A stretch of 64,000 nucleotides of DNA. Source: Alloascoidea africana. Lineage: Eukaryota; Ascomycota; Alloascoideomycetes; Alloascoideales; Alloascoideaceae. Positions 61,707 to 64,000 of the stretch are shown piece by piece. The position numbers were made by a program, and so were the translations under genes. Where the stretch lies: NCBI GenBank assembly GCA_030581615.1, contig JAKTTT010000062.1, positions 1 through 64,000 on the forward strand, given 5' to 3'. Every line of letters begins with the position of its first letter. Position 1 is the stretch's first letter. The notes beneath the pieces were generated by a model. The model was not told the DNA's origin, did no database searches, and saw only the letters and a program-made list of their open reading frames with translations.

Positions 61707-63602
61707 TTAGTTTTGTTGTTTGCCCATTTTCCCGTTGTGATCCCAAACCAGTAATTTTTTATAAAATCTATCGCTAAACGAAGTAATGTTAAGTTGATCA
61801 TCGACCAGTAATGCAAAGTCTTTCATCGCCATGTCCCTTAGTTTAAAATACCGGACATTGGAACTTTCCCAATCATAAAGGAATAAATACTCTTCTGTGG
61901 TTTCCTCAGATCCACGAGGATGTAGTTTCACACTTCGTTGATATCCTGCAAAAGTATGATCAGACACAGAACAGGCCACCATCTTTTTGTCTTCTGTCTC
62001 CTCCATTGTTACAACAACCGTCCAGTGCTCTGGACAAATATTAATGTCTAACCGTTGATCAACAATTCTTTTGAAAAGTTGTAAGCCTCGATCATCACCT
62101 TCTGTATAATTTGGATCCATCTGAGTGGTTATAAACAAATGGTTAAAGCTAAAGTCGTCCAGTTCTCGCAGATAGTCCACAAGTGGCTTGCTCAACAATT
62201 GATAAAGACCGTATCCTTTGCCAGGTTTCAAAAAGCGTCTGTAAAAAAACACATTTGCACCCAATATTTGAAAGCAATTGCCACCTTCAAACAAAGGTTC
62301 AAAAAGATGAACACCAAGATATTTGCCGCTTCCTCTTGCAAATACGACTTTCATAAATGCGCCCTCGGTTAGAGGATAGTTATAGACTGGGTCTTTTGAA
62401 ATATTGTAAATGGTACAGAATAAATAGTGCTGTGAGGTTTGTATGCATGTTATTGTTCCTTGGAGAATTACTGTCTTCCAGATGAGATTGGCGGGACTGA
62501 AGACATTGGTCCTCACTTCCGATGGCAGTTTGTAAGCGCACAGGACTTCTTTTTTTGTCGTTGGGTCTTCTGTGATGATGTACAAAAAATCCTTGTAGAT
62601 GTTACAAACTGGATTCCTTCTAAAGCGGAGTGGAACCTCGAAATCCCAATGATGATCGCGTGAGGTAGATAACATAAGAGAATAAAGAGCTTCTATTACT
62701 GGCTTGTTAGAATCCATGTCTGGAGTTGTATTCGTTTCTTCCAAGTTTTTCACAATGATTATTTCTCCATAGTTGCAAATAGAAATGTTTTCCTCGGATA
62801 GCTGCCATTTTGTCAGGTCCCTGTTGTAATTGCAAAGCTTCTTTTCAAAATCTCCCAGTAATGTCCTTTTGTCCATATCCAAGCAGGACGAGGTGAGCTG
62901 CTCCAAGTCTATCTTTATCAGCTTGGGGCAACCTTGTAAATACAATCCACATGTAGATCTGTTGGCTTGTTCATTGTCGACATGTTGATTAAGAAGAACG
63001 CTCATTCTAAAGGATTCCAAACTATTTACAATGTTGATCTCTGGTTTCGAAAAGGGACTGGGAGCTGTGTCATCATTGGAAGGTCTAATCTGAAATTCAT
63101 CCTCTATCCATTGGTCACTGTCCGGTAAATTATACTTTTCCTTGCTTGAAATATCGATTTTCCTTTGCAAATTTCTTCTTGTATTTACATATCGTTCCAC
63201 TGTTCTCTTCCAACTGTCCCCCACATTCCGTTCAAAGAAAGGATCATACTTGTCTAATATCCCGTCACATTTATTAGCGGCGTCATCACAGCTGCAGCAT
63301 GTATCATTATCATCGTCGCTATCTTCCTTTTCTTGGCACTCACATAGATACAAATGGTGTTTGTATATTGTGTCATCGCTTTTGGTTTCATCTTTCACTT
63401 TTAATCTGTTGCAATAGTCGTTTGATAACGCAACAGTTGAAATGCCTTTAAATATCCAGTTGAATAATCGGTCATGCTTAGGGCTAATGAAGTACTCAAA
63501 CAGATCTTTACTGCATCGTGCAAGATTGTAAAAATCGGTAAGCGTGAGTTCGCTGATGATTATTTCGATAACATCATGGGGAAGTTCAGATAGTCGCGGC
63601 AT
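61707..63602 (-). CDS. F-box protein of unknown substrate
   Basis: 631-aa single-exon protein. The N-terminal F-box (about 3-40: LSELPHDVIEIIISELTL, then FYNLARCSKDLFEYF) would bind Skp1 in an SCF ligase. A Cys/Asp-rich segment follows at about 88-115 (CECQEKEDSDDDND, then CCSCDDAANKC), possibly a small metal-binding loop. The remaining about 500 residues have no recognised repeat; scattered W/Y-rich strands could form a divergent propeller. Substrate unknown. The ATG at 63602 is the first in frame. Confidence 0.7.
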   Translation of the reverse strand: MPRLSELPHDVIEIIISELTLTDFYNLARCSKDLFEYFISPKHDRLFNWIFKGISTVALSNDYCNRLKVKDETKSDDTIYKHHLYLCECQEKEDSDDDNDTCCSCDDAANKCDGILDKYDPFFERNVGDSWKRTVERYVNTRRNLQRKIDISSKEKYNLPDSDQWIEDEFQIRPSNDDTAPSPFSKPEINIVNSLESFRMSVLLNQHVDNEQANRSTCGLYLQGCPKLIKIDLEQLTSSCLDMDKRTLLGDFEKKLCNYNRDLTKWQLSEENISICNYGEIIIVKNLEETNTTPDMDSNKPVIEALYSLMLSTSRDHHWDFEVPLRFRRNPVCNIYKDFLYIITEDPTTKKEVLCAYKLPSEVRTNVFSPANLIWKTVILQGTITCIQTSQHYLFCTIYNISKDPVYNYPLTEGAFMKVVFARGSGKYLGVHLFEPLFEGGNCFQILGANVFFYRRFLKPGKGYGLYQLLSKPLVDYLRELDDFSFNHLFITTQMDPNYTEGDDRGLQLFKRIVDQRLDINICPEHWTVVVTMEETEDKKMVACSVSDHTFAGYQRSVKLHPRGSEETTEEYLFLYDWESSNVRYFKLRDMAMKDFALLVDDQLNITSFSDRFYKKLLVWDHNGKMGKQQN

Positions 63603-64000
63603 CTTTTGATTCTTGCTTTGGGCACTTTCGTTTCAAGTATGAAATTTGTTAATAGTTTATAAGGCAAAAAATCAAATTGAAAAAAATAAAAAAATGCGGA
63701 GGGTTTTTCGTTTGAAAAGTACGAAGATGCTGATATCCCAAAGATTCACCGCCGTCAACTTCTTTCTTGGGTTTAAAGCAACCAAATCAATGAAATGATT
63801 CGACTAAACCACCAGAAAAGGATTCGTGGAGCTTCCGTTTTTAGTAGACAGCGAAGTAATTTCTCAATTCAAGGTGGGGAATGAGATGTGGCGGATTATT
63901 AGTGCTTTTATCATTCTCCGTGTTTTCCTCAGTTCACACGCAGCCAGCGTCAAGATCAATAATATATTATGTCTTGCTTTCTGTAGACTGCTACTTTCAG
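63603..64000. other. Upstream of F-box gene; possible plus-strand gene start at the window edge
   Basis: AT-rich promoter-like DNA. From 63881 and 63886, two plus-strand ATG frames stay open to the end of the window. The one at 63886 encodes a hydrophobic leader-like MWRIISAFIILRVFLSS and could be a signal peptide, but the stretch is too short to call a gene. Confidence 0.3.

Noticed and set aside
1-64000. CRISPR arrays, transposons, LTR elements or a secondary-metabolite cluster
   Set aside because: No spaced direct repeats, no transposase, reverse transcriptase or integrase motifs, and no grouped biosynthetic genes were seen.

Overview
This is a nuclear segment from a budding yeast (Saccharomycotina), most likely an early-diverging or intron-rich lineage. 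Almost every gene has a clear yeast counterpart. The introns are short (about 50-175 nt), start with GTATGT, GTAAGT, GTGAGT or GTGCGT, and mostly carry TACTAAC- or CTAAC-type branch points. CTG encodes leucine at conserved positions: the first leucine of KLVVVGG in RAS (codon 12302-12300) and DLSI in MMS2. That argues against the CUG-Ser and CUG-Ala clades. I see no transposon, LTR element, tRNA, rRNA or CRISPR array.

Layout. 0-18 kb: 3' end of a GH18 chitinase (+), YPK1/2 kinase (-), an NCS1 purine-cytosine permease (+), an alpha/beta hydrolase (-), a SIZ/PIAS SUMO ligase (+), RAS (-) and an Hsl1/Gin4-type kinase (-). 19-31 kb: DPB11/RAD4 (+), cyclophilin A (+), an Ent3-like epsin (+), an F-box/WD40 protein (+), NBP2 (-) and an SLS1-like mitochondrial protein (-). 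31-45 kb: RRN5-like factor (+), a flavocytochrome b2 relative (-), POS5 NADH kinase (-), MMS2 (+) and KAR9-like (-). 45-64 kb: an unrecognised small spliced gene (-), a KH-like protein (-), SWC5 (+), an OPT transporter (-), SNF4 (+), CDC20 (-), an SRO9-like La-motif protein (+), a probable mitochondrial RNA-metabolism protein (+) and an F-box protein (-). The last ~120 bases hold a possible gene start.

The genes do not form an operon or biosynthetic cluster. They are ordinary eukaryotic housekeeping and signalling genes, with a chance concentration in cell-cycle control (HSL1, DPB11, CDC20, KAR9, RAS), ubiquitin/SUMO (SIZ, MMS2, two F-box proteins, CDC20), nutrient signalling (RAS, YPK, SNF4) and mitochondrial function (SLS1, POS5, the 59.7 kb gene). 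Many genes have one intron within about 80 nt of the ATG, so several true starts lie in tiny first exons of 11-37 nt. MMS2 (five exons, 38463-39353) has no long single reading frame and was assembled by splicing.

The best leads are: a flavocytochrome b2 with a peroxisomal -SKL ending and no mitochondrial presequence; a KH-like protein whose three domains all seem to lack the RNA-gripping GxxG loop; four perfect CACGTG sites within 85 bp between CDC20 and the SRO9-like gene; a sharp GC shift inside the OPT transporter gene; a small spliced gene I cannot place; and alternative splice or frame options in the SIZ and ENT3-like genes.
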